A stretch of DNA of 14,903 bases from Acidobacteriota bacterium (GTDB taxonomy: Bacteria > Acidobacteriota > Terriglobia > Versatilivoradales > Versatilivoraceae), in the NCBI GenBank assembly GCA_028875135.1, contig JAPPFQ010000076.1, positions 1 to 14,903 on the forward strand. Direction: 5' to 3'. Numbering within the stretch: position 1 is the first letter of the stretch; the number at the start of each line of letters is the position of its first letter. A model generated the notes under the pieces. That model was not told the origin of the DNA. It saw only the letters and a list, made by a program, of their open reading frames with translations, and searched no databases. Shown here piece after piece: positions 1 to 8,042 of this stretch. The position numbers and the translations under genes were made by a program.

Positions 1-852
1 CATGAAGAGCTCTGCCGGATGGCAGTTGTACCAGAGAAAACCCAGGGAAGCACCCACCATGGCCCCGCAAAAAATGGTCAACTCCCCGACACCGGCCTGA
101 TGAGGAATATCCAGGTATCCGGCAAAGGAGGCATGGCTGGTGACATAGGTCAGCACGGTCAGCGCCCCCGCGGCGATCACCACACAACCAATGGCAAGGC
201 CGTCCAACCCGTCGGTGAGATTGACGGCGTTGGAAGATCCAACCAGAACCACCAACACGAACAGCAGAAAGGGAACAAAATCCAGGAAATGAAGAGCGGA
301 GCCGGCAAAGGTCTCCAACACCAGGTTGGGCTGCAGATCCTTGAAGAAGGGAACGGCCAGATCGGTTTGATAGGCTCCCCGAGATTTCAGAAGCAGCAGT
401 CCTGCCGCAATGGCGCCGCTCAGGGCAATTTGCAACCCCAGCTTGACCCGAGCCGTCAACCCCAGGTTTCTCCGCCGCTTGATCTTGATGATGTCGTCGG
501 CAAAACCGATGGCGCCGAACCCGATCATCGAACCCAGGCCGACCCACACCAGCGGATTGCTCAGGTCGGTCCACAGGACGGTCGGCACAATCGTGCTGGC
601 CACGATCAGAACGCCACCCATGGTGGGTGTGCCGGCCTTGACCTGGTGGTGACTGGGACCCTCCTCCCGGATGTGCTGCTCCACCTGAAACTGGCGCAAT
701 CGGCGAATGAGCCAGGGACCCAGGATCAGAGCCAGCACCAGGGCCGTAATGCTGGCATAGGCCGTCCTGAAGGTAATGTAGCGAAAGACGTTCAGTACCG
801 ATGCGTCGGGGAAAACGTTAAACAGCCACTCATAGAGAAGGTGGTAGAGCAT
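1..852 (-). CDS. mraY: MraY, phospho-MurNAc-pentapeptide transferase (C-terminus cut by window edge)
   Basis: MraY transfers phospho-MurNAc-pentapeptide from its UDP carrier to undecaprenyl phosphate, giving lipid I at the inner face of the cytoplasmic membrane. The first 284 residues are present in one open frame; the family is usually about 360 residues, so roughly 75 are lost at the left edge. Visible signatures are GTPTMGG (about 74-80), the acidic pair in FADDIIK (117-123), NLTDGLDGLA (211-220) and WYNCHPAELFM at the edge, where the family usually reads WYNAHPAE. Several hydrophobic segments (for example 33-48, 84-94, 192-206, 222-236) fit a polytopic membrane enzyme. It lies 95 nt downstream of murF as the last visible gene of the dcw operon. 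The ATG has no Shine-Dalgarno at normal distance; a GGAGGT lies about 18-20 nt upstream inside a small hairpin. Confidence 0.96.
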   Translation of the reverse strand, partial: MLYHLLYEWLFNVFPDASVLNVFRYITFRTAYASITALVLALILGPWLIRRLRQFQVEQHIREEGPSHHQVKAGTPTMGGVLIVASTIVPTVLWTDLSNPLVWVGLGSMIGFGAIGFADDIIKIKRRRNLGLTARVKLGLQIALSGAIAAGLLLLKSRGAYQTDLAVPFFKDLQPNLVLETFAGSALHFLDFVPFLLFVLVVLVGSSNAVNLTDGLDGLAIGCVVIAAGALTVLTYVTSHASFAGYLDIPHQAGVGELTIFCGAMVGASLGFLWYNCHPAELFM

Positions 853-870
853 TGGATTGGATTTGAGCTG

Positions 871-888
871 ACCTCCGCACCGGGAGGT
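871..888. promoter_or_regulatory. Small hairpin in the mraY leader
   Basis: ACCTCC (871-876) and GGAGGT (883-888) form a perfect 6-bp stem with a 6-nt loop. In the mRNA (minus strand) one arm is the only strong Shine-Dalgarno-like sequence before mraY, about 20 nt from the ATG. Whether it controls mraY translation is unknown. Confidence 0.35.
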
Positions 889-947
889 CCGATGCACTCG
901 CCGGCGTGGCCGATCGGCCCCAAGCCGGGACCCGACCGGCCGGCACG

Positions 948-2351
948 TCAGGCGGAAAGGGCCAGGTCCTCTTTCAGCCTTTCTATCACTGCCTCGGTTC
1001 TCACCCCTCGTGAGCCCTTTACCAGTATCAGGTCGCCGGACCGGACGCGGGGTGCCAGCCACTCGCCGGCCTCGGCTGCATCGTCGAAAAACACCGAGTG
1101 GCTGGAATCGTAGCCGGCGGCTCGGGCCGAGGTCACCACTCGATCCGCAAGTCCCTGAATGCCAAGGATCAGATCGAACCCCCAGCCGGCCGCCGCCTTG
1201 CCGCACGCCCGGTGGAATCGGGCAGCGTCGGGGCCCAGCTCCAACATTTCTCCCGCGACCAGGATCTTCCTTCGATAGCCGGGGATGCCCTTGAGAAGCC
1301 TCATCATGGTCATCAGGGCGGCGGGATTGGAGTTGTAGCTGTCATCCACCACGCAGATCCCCTGCTCGAAAAACAGCGGTTGCCCCCTGCCCCGACCCGG
1401 TTCCAGGCTGAGAAGTCGGTCGGCGATGGCCGGGAAGCTCATCCCCACGCGGTGGGCCAGAGCAATTCCAGGCAAGCAGTTCGAGACATTGTGAGCACCC
1501 AGCAAGGGCGAGGTCAATCGGTAGCTTCGACCGCGATGCCGAACCCTGAACTCGCATCCGCCCAACCCCCTGCGACGAATCCGGTCCACGTGGAAGCCCG
1601 CCGGCCTCTCAATGCCGAAGGTGACCACCTCACCCGCGAAATGACGACTGAACTTGCGCACCCGGACATCGTCGTTGTTCAGGAAGGCCACTCCTCGGAC
1701 GGGAAGGTGCTCGATGAGTTCCCGCTTGGCTCTGGCAATACCGCCCAGGGAGGAGAAGAACTCCAGGTGAACCGGCTTAACGTTGGTCACCACGCCCAAA
1801 TCGGGCCGGGCAATGCAACTCAACCTGGCAATTTCTCCGGGGGCCGACATCCCGAGCTCCATAACGGCAACCTGGTGCTCCCACTCCAGTTGAAGCAGCG
1901 AGAGAGGCAGACCGAAGTGGTTGTTGAAGTTTCGATCGTTCCTGAAAACCTTGAACCGGCCTGCCAGCAGGTGGCCGGCAATATCCTTGGTGGTCGTCTT
2001 GCCGACGCTTCCCGTGATCCCGATCAGGAGCTTCCCCCAACGGCGGCGCACCCAAGCGCCCAGTTGCTGAAGCGCCTGCAATGTGTCATCCACCTGGATG
2101 CAGGGTGTCCCCGTCACCGATCCGACAGTCTCCTTGCGGCTGAGAATCAACAGGGAGGCCCCTTTGCGCACCGCCTCGGGAACAAATTGGTGGCCATCGA
2201 ATCGGGATCCTTGAATGGCAATAAAGCAGTCCCCGACTTTCAAGGTTCGGGAATCGATGGAATAACCCGACGGGGACGTCTGCCGGCAGGACGGATCGAT
2301 TGAGGATCCCACCGCTCGGGCGATTTCACCGGCTGCAAGCCGCATCACCAT
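948..2351 (-). CDS. murF: MurF, UDP-MurNAc-tripeptide--D-alanyl-D-alanine ligase
   Basis: MurF adds the D-Ala-D-Ala dipeptide to UDP-MurNAc-tripeptide with ATP in the cytoplasm. The protein is 467 residues, normal for the family, with the N-terminal Mur domain (SIDSRTLKVGDCFIAI, 31-46), the ATP loop GITGSVGKTT (111-120), NFNNHFGLPL (141-150), MELGMSAPGEI (164-174) and the C-terminal segment VVDDSYNSNP (334-343). The frame stays open upstream into the murE antisense shadow, but homology begins at the MVMRLAAGEI stretch. I chose the ATG at 2351 because a GGGAGAGG ribosome site lies just upstream; an ATG two codons later (2345) is also possible. The start overlaps the 3' end of murE by about 26 nt, which suggests translational coupling. 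The dipeptide substrate is made by the Ddl enzyme encoded at the right end of the window. Confidence 0.96.
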   Translation of the reverse strand: MVMRLAAGEIARAVGSSIDPSCRQTSPSGYSIDSRTLKVGDCFIAIQGSRFDGHQFVPEAVRKGASLLILSRKETVGSVTGTPCIQVDDTLQALQQLGAWVRRRWGKLLIGITGSVGKTTTKDIAGHLLAGRFKVFRNDRNFNNHFGLPLSLLQLEWEHQVAVMELGMSAPGEIARLSCIARPDLGVVTNVKPVHLEFFSSLGGIARAKRELIEHLPVRGVAFLNNDDVRVRKFSRHFAGEVVTFGIERPAGFHVDRIRRRGLGGCEFRVRHRGRSYRLTSPLLGAHNVSNCLPGIALAHRVGMSFPAIADRLLSLEPGRGRGQPLFFEQGICVVDDSYNSNPAALMTMMRLLKGIPGYRRKILVAGEMLELGPDAARFHRACGKAAAGWGFDLILGIQGLADRVVTSARAAGYDSSHSVFFDDAAEAGEWLAPRVRSGDLILVKGSRGVRTEAVIERLKEDLALSA

Positions 2352-3807
2352 AATCCCTCTCCCGAAGGACTGCCCTGGCCACCTGGCGATCGTCAAAGGG
2401 ACGAACCCGATCGCCTTGCTGCTGGCCGACCTCGTGCCCCTTGCCGGCCAGAATGACCACGTCTCCCGATTCCGCCCGAGAAAATAGCCGCCGAATCGCC
2501 TCCCGACGATCCGGCTCGACTTCGTGTCGATCGAACCGGAAACCGGCCTCGATCTCTCCGAGAATCGCCATGGGGTCCTCACCGCGGGCGTTGTCGGAGG
2601 TGAGCATGACCCAGTCGCTGTGCTGCTCGGCGACGGACCCCATTGCCGGCCGTTTGGCCCGGTCCCGCTCACCGCCGCACCCGAACAGCACCAACACCCT
2701 CCGCGAACCCAGTTCCCTGGCGGTGGCCAGGACGTGGCGCAACGCATCCGGGGTATGGGCGTAGTCCACAATCACCTGAAAGGACTGACCGCAATCGATT
2801 TGTTCGAACCGGCCCGGAATGGGCGGACAGGCTTCGATTCCATCTCTCAGGGCATCCCGATCCACTCCCAGGCTGCTGGCGGCAGCGGCAGCGGCAACAA
2901 GATTGGAGAGATTGAAGCTCCCCAACAGCCTGGTACGTACCTCCAGATCCTGCTCATGAATCCGCAAGCGGATTCGCATGCCCTTCCATCCCGAACGACA
3001 TTCGAGAACTCCGAAGTCCGCCGGACGGATCAGAGAGAATGTGAGGCATCGGCCCGGGATGCTTCCCGCCAGCTTTTGTCCCCAGACGTCATCCACATTC
3101 ACAACCGACACTTCGGGTGGTCCATACCCGGTGTCCACAAACAACTGCTTCTTGGCCCGATAGTAGCTGTCCATGGACTCATGATAATCCAGGTGTTCCG
3201 GTGACAGATTGGTGAAGACGGCCACTTCGAATCGGCTGGCGAAAACACGGTCTAGATCCAGCGCATGAGAGGAAACCTCCATCACGACTTGGCGGCAGCC
3301 GTTCTGCCGGAAGCGACGGAACAACTCCTGCAGTTCGAGGCTTTCCGGGGTGGTGAGCCCTGCCGGGGCCGACCATCCGGGGCTTCGATAGGCGATCGTG
3401 CTGATCAACCCCACCCCTGAGCTCCCGGTTCTCAGGATGGACTCGAGCAGATAGGCGGTGGAGGTCTTGCCATTGGTTCCGGTCACTCCCACCACGCGCA
3501 GCTCGCGTGTGGGGTGACCGAAATAGTTGGCAGCGGTTTGCGCCAGGGCCCGGCGACCATGCTCGACGCGGATCCACGGCCGGGGGAATGCCGATGGACT
3601 GGGATTTTCCGACAGGATTGCGCCGGCTCCACGCTGGATCGCCTGATCGACAAAGAGATTGCCGTCGGTGCGGGTCCCCCGGATGGCTGCGAAGAGATAC
3701 CCGCTCCTGACCTGCCGGGAATCGTAGGCGATCCCTGAAATTTCCGTTTCGGGAGACTCGGCCGGACCGATGACTTCGACGTTCCTGATCAGTTCCCGGA
3801 GTTGCAT
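2326..3807 (-). CDS. murE: MurE, UDP-MurNAc-L-Ala-D-Glu--amino-acid ligase (probably meso-DAP adding)
   Basis: MurE adds the third stem-peptide residue to UDP-MurNAc-L-Ala-D-Glu using ATP. The 493-residue protein has the usual three domains: substrate domain with AYDSRQVRSGYLF (27-39), ATP loop GVTGTNGKTS (107-116), MEVSSHALDLDR (176-187), the likely carbamylated lysine in YRAKKQLF (K219), GRFE (332-335), VDYAHTPDAL (347-356) and FGCGGERDRAKRP (375-387). The specificity loop reads DNARGEDP (405-412). The meso-DAP enzymes typically have DNPR here; the arginine that contacts the DAP carboxylate is kept, while proline is replaced by alanine. I therefore infer meso-DAP as substrate. The gene is 60 nt after ftsI and overlaps murF. 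An AAGGA lies about 17 nt before the ATG, so the ribosome site is weak. Confidence 0.96.
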   Translation of the reverse strand: MQLRELIRNVEVIGPAESPETEISGIAYDSRQVRSGYLFAAIRGTRTDGNLFVDQAIQRGAGAILSENPSPSAFPRPWIRVEHGRRALAQTAANYFGHPTRELRVVGVTGTNGKTSTAYLLESILRTGSSGVGLISTIAYRSPGWSAPAGLTTPESLELQELFRRFRQNGCRQVVMEVSSHALDLDRVFASRFEVAVFTNLSPEHLDYHESMDSYYRAKKQLFVDTGYGPPEVSVVNVDDVWGQKLAGSIPGRCLTFSLIRPADFGVLECRSGWKGMRIRLRIHEQDLEVRTRLLGSFNLSNLVAAAAAASSLGVDRDALRDGIEACPPIPGRFEQIDCGQSFQVIVDYAHTPDALRHVLATARELGSRRVLVLFGCGGERDRAKRPAMGSVAEQHSDWVMLTSDNARGEDPMAILGEIEAGFRFDRHEVEPDRREAIRRLFSRAESGDVVILAGKGHEVGQQQGDRVRPFDDRQVARAVLRERDYGDAACSR

Positions 3808-3867
3808 GGATCCACCGGCCGATCCTTACCTGCGTCCCTCGCCGGCGAGATCGGCGAGCCGTGCGGG

Positions 3868-5934
3868 TTAGAGTTTTCGATTGAGCCGGACCCTCACCGT
3901 CGAGCCCGGCGCCACCTTGGAATCGGGCGCGGGCGACTGCTGCACCACCAGTCCGGCTCCCCGGGCCTCCACCTGCAATCGGGCCCGAGTCCCCTCCGTC
4001 ATCACCGCTCGAAGGGACTTCCCCATGAAGTTGGGTACGGCCACCACGGCCAGGCCATCGATCGCCGCATCCTCGTAGCCCCCCAGATCCTGGTCCTGCC
4101 GTGCCTCCACCTTCGCCTCGGCGAGGCCCGGTGCCTGCTCGCCGTTCAGCGTGGCCGGAGTCCACGAAACCGCATCCATCAACGGTTCCTCCAACGGATC
4201 CTTCTCGGCGCCGAGTTCCGCAACCCGGGTGTCGTCCCTCCATTCCTGCTGTGGCTGATCGGGAGGCACCGAAAGATAGTTCAGCGTCTTCTCCGCGATA
4301 TTCCTGAACACCGGGGCGGCGACCTGGCCGCCGTAATAAAGGCCGCGAGGCTCATCGATCAGCACCACGATCGAGAGAGCGGGATTGTCGACGGGAGCGA
4401 ATCCGACGAAGGAAGCTATGAATTGGGTGTGCGAGTAACGTCCGCGCTCATCCACCTTCTGGGCCGTACCGGTCTTGCCCGCCGCGGAAAAACCCCTCAG
4501 CCGAGCCCTCCTGCCCGTCCCTTCGGCAACCACAAGGCTCATCATTTCCTTGATGGTTTCAGCGGTCTCTCTCCGCAGAACTCTCCTGCCCCCGGCCTGC
4601 GACCCGGAAGGACTCCGCGAAACCTGATCCGAGCGGACCCGCTCGACAACGCGGGGGGGAATCCAATAGCCGCCATTGGCTATCATTCCCGCGGCCGTGA
4701 TCATCTGCAGGGGCGTCACTCCGATTCCCTGTCCCATGGAAATGGTCCCCAGGTCGACCGTGTGCCAGTCCGCAGCCGAACGCAGCAACCCCCTGGCCTC
4801 TCCGGGCAGATCCACCTGGGTGGGCCGGCCGAATCCGTAGTGCCGGAGGTGGCGCTCCAGCCGCTGCTTGCCGATCCGAAAGCCCAGTTGGATGACGCCG
4901 ACGTTGCTGGAACGGGCGATCACTTCCCGAACCGACAGCCAGCCAAAGGGCTTATGGTCCCGGATTCGGTGCTTCCCGATCACGATGCCGCCATTCATGC
5001 AATGAATCTGCTCCTCGGGGGTGGTCAGCCCTTCCTCCAGCGCCGCGGCCGCCGTAAAGACCTTGAAGGTGGACCCGGGCTCGTAGATATTGAGGATAGC
5101 CTGATTCCTCCAGGCTGATTCGGAATAGCGGCCATAGTGATTGGGGTTGAAGGTGGGCACGTTGGCCATGGCCAGGATGGCGCCGGTGGACGGATTCATC
5201 ACGATGGCGGCGCCGCCCCGGGCCCTGCTTGTCTCAACCTGAGCCTGCAGTTCCTGCTCCACCAGGTACTGGATCGACTCATCCAGGGTCAACACGAGGT
5301 CGGCGCCTGCCGTGGGAGGCCTTTCCACGCTGCTGAAGTAACGTCTTCTGGCATCGGTTTGCAGCAGGATTCGGCCGGGCGCGCCACGTACGTCCCGCTC
5401 ATACAGGTGCTCCAGACCGGCCAGGCCCTCGTTGTCCATGCCCACATAGCCGAGGACATGGGCAGCCAGCTCCCGCTTGGGATAGAAGCGCTTGTTTTCG
5501 GTCTCGAAATAAATGCCGGGAAGACCCAGCTCCCGGACCTTCTGGACTTGAGGAAAGTCCACTTTTCGCTTGATCCAGCAGAAGGTTCGCGACCCTTCCA
5601 GTCTTCGCCGAACCTTACCCGGGTCGAGTCCCAGGGCGGAGGCCAGGAGTGAGGCCGTACGCGGCTTGTCGGAGACTTGGGGGGGGACGGCAAAAACCGA
5701 CTCGACCTTGATGCTGACTGCCAGCTCCCGGTTCCGGCGATCGTAAATCGTCCCGCGTTTGGGGCTGATCTCGAACACCCGGGTCTGCTGTCGCCGCGCA
5801 CGCTCCCGCATTTCCGGGTAGCGGACGATCTGCAGGTCGACAAGACGAAAGACGATCAGGCAGGACCAGGCAACGAAGAAGAGAACCAGAAGGCCAAGAC
5901 GGGTTTGGAATGCCTTTGGGCGTTTGGCCGACAT
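3868..5934 (-). CDS. ftsI: FtsI / PBP3-type class B penicillin-binding protein with C-terminal PASTA domain
   Basis: This is the septal peptidoglycan transpeptidase of the divisome, anchored in the inner membrane with its catalytic part outside. The 688-residue protein has a short basic cytoplasmic tail, one membrane segment (about 12-34), a PBP dimerisation domain (about 54-205) and a transpeptidase domain with all three motifs: STFK (288-291, nucleophile S288), SSN (342-344) and KTGT (487-490). After about residue 555 comes an acidic, proline-containing linker. A single PASTA-like repeat follows (about 630-688), starting VAVPNFMGKS and ending GSTVRVRLNRKL. The family without PASTA is about 100 residues shorter. 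It lies between ftsL (111 nt upstream) and murE (60 nt downstream), the standard place for division-specific ftsI. No strong ribosome site precedes the ATG. Confidence 0.95.
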   Translation of the reverse strand: MSAKRPKAFQTRLGLLVLFFVAWSCLIVFRLVDLQIVRYPEMRERARRQQTRVFEISPKRGTIYDRRNRELAVSIKVESVFAVPPQVSDKPRTASLLASALGLDPGKVRRRLEGSRTFCWIKRKVDFPQVQKVRELGLPGIYFETENKRFYPKRELAAHVLGYVGMDNEGLAGLEHLYERDVRGAPGRILLQTDARRRYFSSVERPPTAGADLVLTLDESIQYLVEQELQAQVETSRARGGAAIVMNPSTGAILAMANVPTFNPNHYGRYSESAWRNQAILNIYEPGSTFKVFTAAAALEEGLTTPEEQIHCMNGGIVIGKHRIRDHKPFGWLSVREVIARSSNVGVIQLGFRIGKQRLERHLRHYGFGRPTQVDLPGEARGLLRSAADWHTVDLGTISMGQGIGVTPLQMITAAGMIANGGYWIPPRVVERVRSDQVSRSPSGSQAGGRRVLRRETAETIKEMMSLVVAEGTGRRARLRGFSAAGKTGTAQKVDERGRYSHTQFIASFVGFAPVDNPALSIVVLIDEPRGLYYGGQVAAPVFRNIAEKTLNYLSVPPDQPQQEWRDDTRVAELGAEKDPLEEPLMDAVSWTPATLNGEQAPGLAEAKVEARQDQDLGGYEDAAIDGLAVVAVPNFMGKSLRAVMTEGTRARLQVEARGAGLVVQQSPAPDSKVAPGSTVRVRLNRKL

Positions 5935-6045
5935 CGAAAGGCCCGCTGCGTATTGGAATGGCTACCGTTGGAATTCGGGCTGGCCGCCCTGTATTCCTGC
6001 CCGCTGCCTGGTCCACCGATGTGAATCGGGAGTCGGGAAGTCGAC

Positions 6046-6471
6046 TTAAGGAAGCGCTCCGAATCCGGCCGGGAGAGCCTCCATGCCACGTCCTTCCCGG
6101 GCTGCGACCATAATCTCGGTCGGTTGCGGCGCCTCGGGGGCGGGCCGAACCACGATCTGGTCGAACGAGGGACTGATGAGCCCAAGCTGTTTTCTGGCAA
6201 TCAGGTCGATGCGCTGCGGGCTGCGCAGGGTGGCCCTCTCCAGCTTGAGCTGGCGGTTGATCTCAGTCAGGTGCTTGATGTCCGTCCGAAGCTCTTCACG
6301 CTCATAGCCCCGGCGAATGACCTCGAACTGCTGCCAGGCCAGGCAGAGCAACACCAGCAGACACAGCATGGCCAGAATCATGAGCACCAGGCATTCCCTG
6401 GTCTTCTGAAAATCCAACTCCTTGACCAACCGGGAGTTGTCTATCTGCTTAACCATGTGAATCTCAGTCAT
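6046..6471 (-). CDS. ftsL: FtsL-like division protein
   Basis: FtsL is a small bitopic divisome protein that works with FtsB and FtsQ and helps activate FtsW-FtsI. The 141-residue protein has a charged cytoplasmic N-terminus, one membrane helix (about 28-46, rich in Leu, Met and Cys) and a heptad-like extracytoplasmic stretch (about 50-82, with YEREELRTDIKHLTEINRQL), then RIDLIARKQLGLISP (87-101), which resembles the region after the coiled coil in FtsL/FtsB proteins. The tail to 141 is Pro/Ala/Gly-rich and has no clear match. The ATG at 6471 is supported by an excellent AAGGAGG site. The frame stays open upstream, but that part overlaps rsmH and is not coding. Sequence conservation in this family is poor, so the call rests on topology, size and position between rsmH and ftsI. 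Confidence 0.85.
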   Translation of the reverse strand: MTEIHMVKQIDNSRLVKELDFQKTRECLVLMILAMLCLLVLLCLAWQQFEVIRRGYEREELRTDIKHLTEINRQLKLERATLRSPQRIDLIARKQLGLISPSFDQIVVRPAPEAPQPTEIMVAAREGRGMEALPAGFGALP

Positions 6472-6475
6472 CGCA

Positions 6476-6482
6476 CCTCCTT
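6476..6482 (-). promoter_or_regulatory. Strong ribosome binding site of ftsL
   Basis: Read on the minus strand the site is AAGGAGG followed by TGCG and the ATG. It decides the ftsL start at 6471 against the longer open frame that runs back into rsmH. It is the strongest Shine-Dalgarno site in the dcw operon. Confidence 0.8.
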
Positions 6483-6530
6483 GCCTCAACCGAGCCGTCG
6501 ATGCCGGACGGAGTCGAAGCACCTGCGGCT

Positions 6531-7493
6531 TCACAGTCTTTCGGCCACCCTCAGCCTGGCGCTTCTCGAACGGGGATTTCCGATCGTTTCCTCCTCGGTC
6601 GGGGAAACGGGCTTGCGACAGACCAGCTTCACCAGCTTTTTTCGACCGCAAGCACAGGCCGGCATCCCGGGAGGACAGATACACCCCCGAGCCATGGAAC
6701 CCAGAGAGCCTTTCACGATCCGATCCTCCAGAGAATGGAAGCTGATGATTGCCAGCCGCCCCCCCTCCCTCAGCACCTCGATCGCGCTGGCGACGAATTG
6801 CCGCAGCGCCTCCAATTCGTGATTGATAAAAATTCTAAGTGCCTGAAAGGTTCGCGTCGCCGGGTGTATTTTTGACCGCCGGCGGAAACGCACTGCCCGA
6901 GAAATCACCTCCGCCAGACTGAGGGTGTCGTGCAGGGGCCTGGCTCGCACGATAGCCCGGGCGATCCGGCGAGAACCCGGTTCTTCCCCGTAGGTGTAAA
7001 TCAGCCCCGCCAGCTTCGATTCCGGAAAACGGTTGACGACCTCGGCAGCCGTCATTGGAGAGCCGGTGTCCATTCTCATATCCAGTGGTCCGGATCTTTG
7101 AAAACTGAATCCTCGTTCCGCCGTTTCCAACTGGAAGGAAGAAAGGCCCAGGTCGGCCAGGATCCCGTCACAGGCTCCGAATCGCCGGCGGCGGGCGATG
7201 TCTTTCACCTCGGCAAAATTCCCGTGGTGGAGCTCAAGACGTCCCGCGTACCCGGCCAGTTCCCGCGCAGCCCGGTCCAGGCTCTCCCGGTCGCGATCGA
7301 TCCCAAGCAGCTTGCCTTGGGGAGACGACTCCTCCAGAATGGCCCGGGCATGCCCCCCCAAGCCAAGAGTCGCGTCGATATAGAGGCCTCTCGATTGAGG
7401 TCGCAGGTACTCGATGACCCGCGAAAGCATCACCGGCCTGTGAAAGCCCGTCGACTCTCCGGGACCCGTCTTGATTTTGGGTGTCGACTCCAT
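6531..7493 (-). CDS. rsmH: RsmH (MraW), 16S rRNA (cytosine(1402)-N(4))-methyltransferase
   Basis: RsmH methylates N4 of C1402 in the decoding centre of 16S rRNA with S-adenosylmethionine. The 320-residue protein shows HRPVML (18-23), the SAM-binding loop YIDATLGLGGHA (38-49), LLGIDRD (62-68), LADLGLSSFQL (112-122), GPLDMRMD (135-142), the conserved TRTFQALRIFINHEL (213-227), ISFHSLEDRIVK (250-261) and a C-terminal Cys-rich stretch CICPPGMPACACG (271-283). The frame is open further upstream into the mraZ end, but homology and an AGGTG ribosome site 7 nt before the ATG support the start at 7493. It follows mraZ after 31 nt, the usual dcw order. Confidence 0.96.
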   Translation of the reverse strand: MESTPKIKTGPGESTGFHRPVMLSRVIEYLRPQSRGLYIDATLGLGGHARAILEESSPQGKLLGIDRDRESLDRAARELAGYAGRLELHHGNFAEVKDIARRRRFGACDGILADLGLSSFQLETAERGFSFQRSGPLDMRMDTGSPMTAAEVVNRFPESKLAGLIYTYGEEPGSRRIARAIVRARPLHDTLSLAEVISRAVRFRRRSKIHPATRTFQALRIFINHELEALRQFVASAIEVLREGGRLAIISFHSLEDRIVKGSLGSMARGCICPPGMPACACGRKKLVKLVCRKPVSPTEEETIGNPRSRSARLRVAERL

Positions 7494-7524
7494 TGGAGCA
7501 CCTGTGGCCGATAGTGGGTCAAAC

Positions 7525-7977
7525 TCATCCCGCGATCCCCAGTTCAGAGAGTTCCTCGTCGTCGCTGTCGGTCCAGGGATTGCTCTCGACAGCATTCTTG
7601 AGGGTATCGTCTCGCCAGATTTCCAGGTAATCCATGGAGCCAACCACCCTGACTTCATCTTCAAGCCGAGCGGACTCTCGCAACCCCAGAGGCAGGAGCA
7701 ACCGACCCTGGCTGTCCATCAGCGCCTTCTGACCGTAGTAGCTGGTGGCACGCAGGAATTTCTTGACAACCGGCTTCTTGGCCCCCAGATTTGCAATGTT
7801 CTTTTCCAACTCGTCCCAGACGTCAAAAGGATAGAGCCGGATGCAGTCTCCCTTGAGGCTGGTGACGTAGAACTCGTTTCCGTGTTCCCGCTCGATTTCG
7901 GAGCGAAAGCCAACCGGCAGCTTGATACGGCCCTTCCCATCCAGCTTGGTGGTTTGGCTTCCCCTGAGTTGCAGCAT
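7525..7977 (-). CDS. mraZ: MraZ, transcriptional regulator of the dcw cluster
   Basis: MraZ is an AbrB-fold DNA-binding protein that forms ring oligomers and represses its own dcw promoter in the bacteria where it has been studied. The 150-residue protein has the two tandem SpoVT/AbrB-like halves: the first with LDGKGRIKLPVGFR (12-25), the second with MDSQGRLLLPLGLRE (87-101). Its C-terminal tail is acidic (SDDEELSE, 138-145). The ATG at 7977 gives the standard N-terminus (MLQLRGSQTTKLDGKGR); an upstream in-frame ATG at 8058 would add 27 residues but lies inside the promoter and MraZ-box region. A GGAG about 10 nt upstream is a moderate ribosome site. It is the first gene of the operon, and matching binding boxes lie about 65-110 nt upstream. 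Confidence 0.96.
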   Translation of the reverse strand: MLQLRGSQTTKLDGKGRIKLPVGFRSEIEREHGNEFYVTSLKGDCIRLYPFDVWDELEKNIANLGAKKPVVKKFLRATSYYGQKALMDSQGRLLLPLGLRESARLEDEVRVVGSMDYLEIWRDDTLKNAVESNPWTDSDDEELSELGIAG

Positions 7978-8042
7978 GAGACAAAACTCCGAAGTGGCTG
8001 AGATGCGGCCAACGAGAAAGACCCCCAATGCGAACCTGAGAT

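Noticed and set aside
19..1113. Long plus-strand open frame across the mraY/murF region
   Set aside because: It is the antisense shadow of mraY and murF, which have clear family motifs; its translation is Gln/Gly/His-rich with no recognisable domain.
1098..2303. Plus-strand open frame of about 400 codons opposite murF
   Set aside because: Antisense to an intact murF with full motifs; the translation has low-complexity composition typical of shadows in GC-rich DNA.
2352..2771. N-terminal extension of murF giving a 607-residue protein
   Set aside because: The extra part overlaps murE in another frame and has no MurF homology; the start near 2351 has a ribosome site.
3802..5118. Plus-strand open frame of about 440 codons opposite ftsI
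   Set aside because: Antisense to ftsI, whose STFK, SSN and KTGT motifs confirm the minus strand as coding.
6472..6684. N-terminal extension of ftsL
   Set aside because: It overlaps the rsmH 3' end; the AAGGAGG site before 6471 fixes the start.
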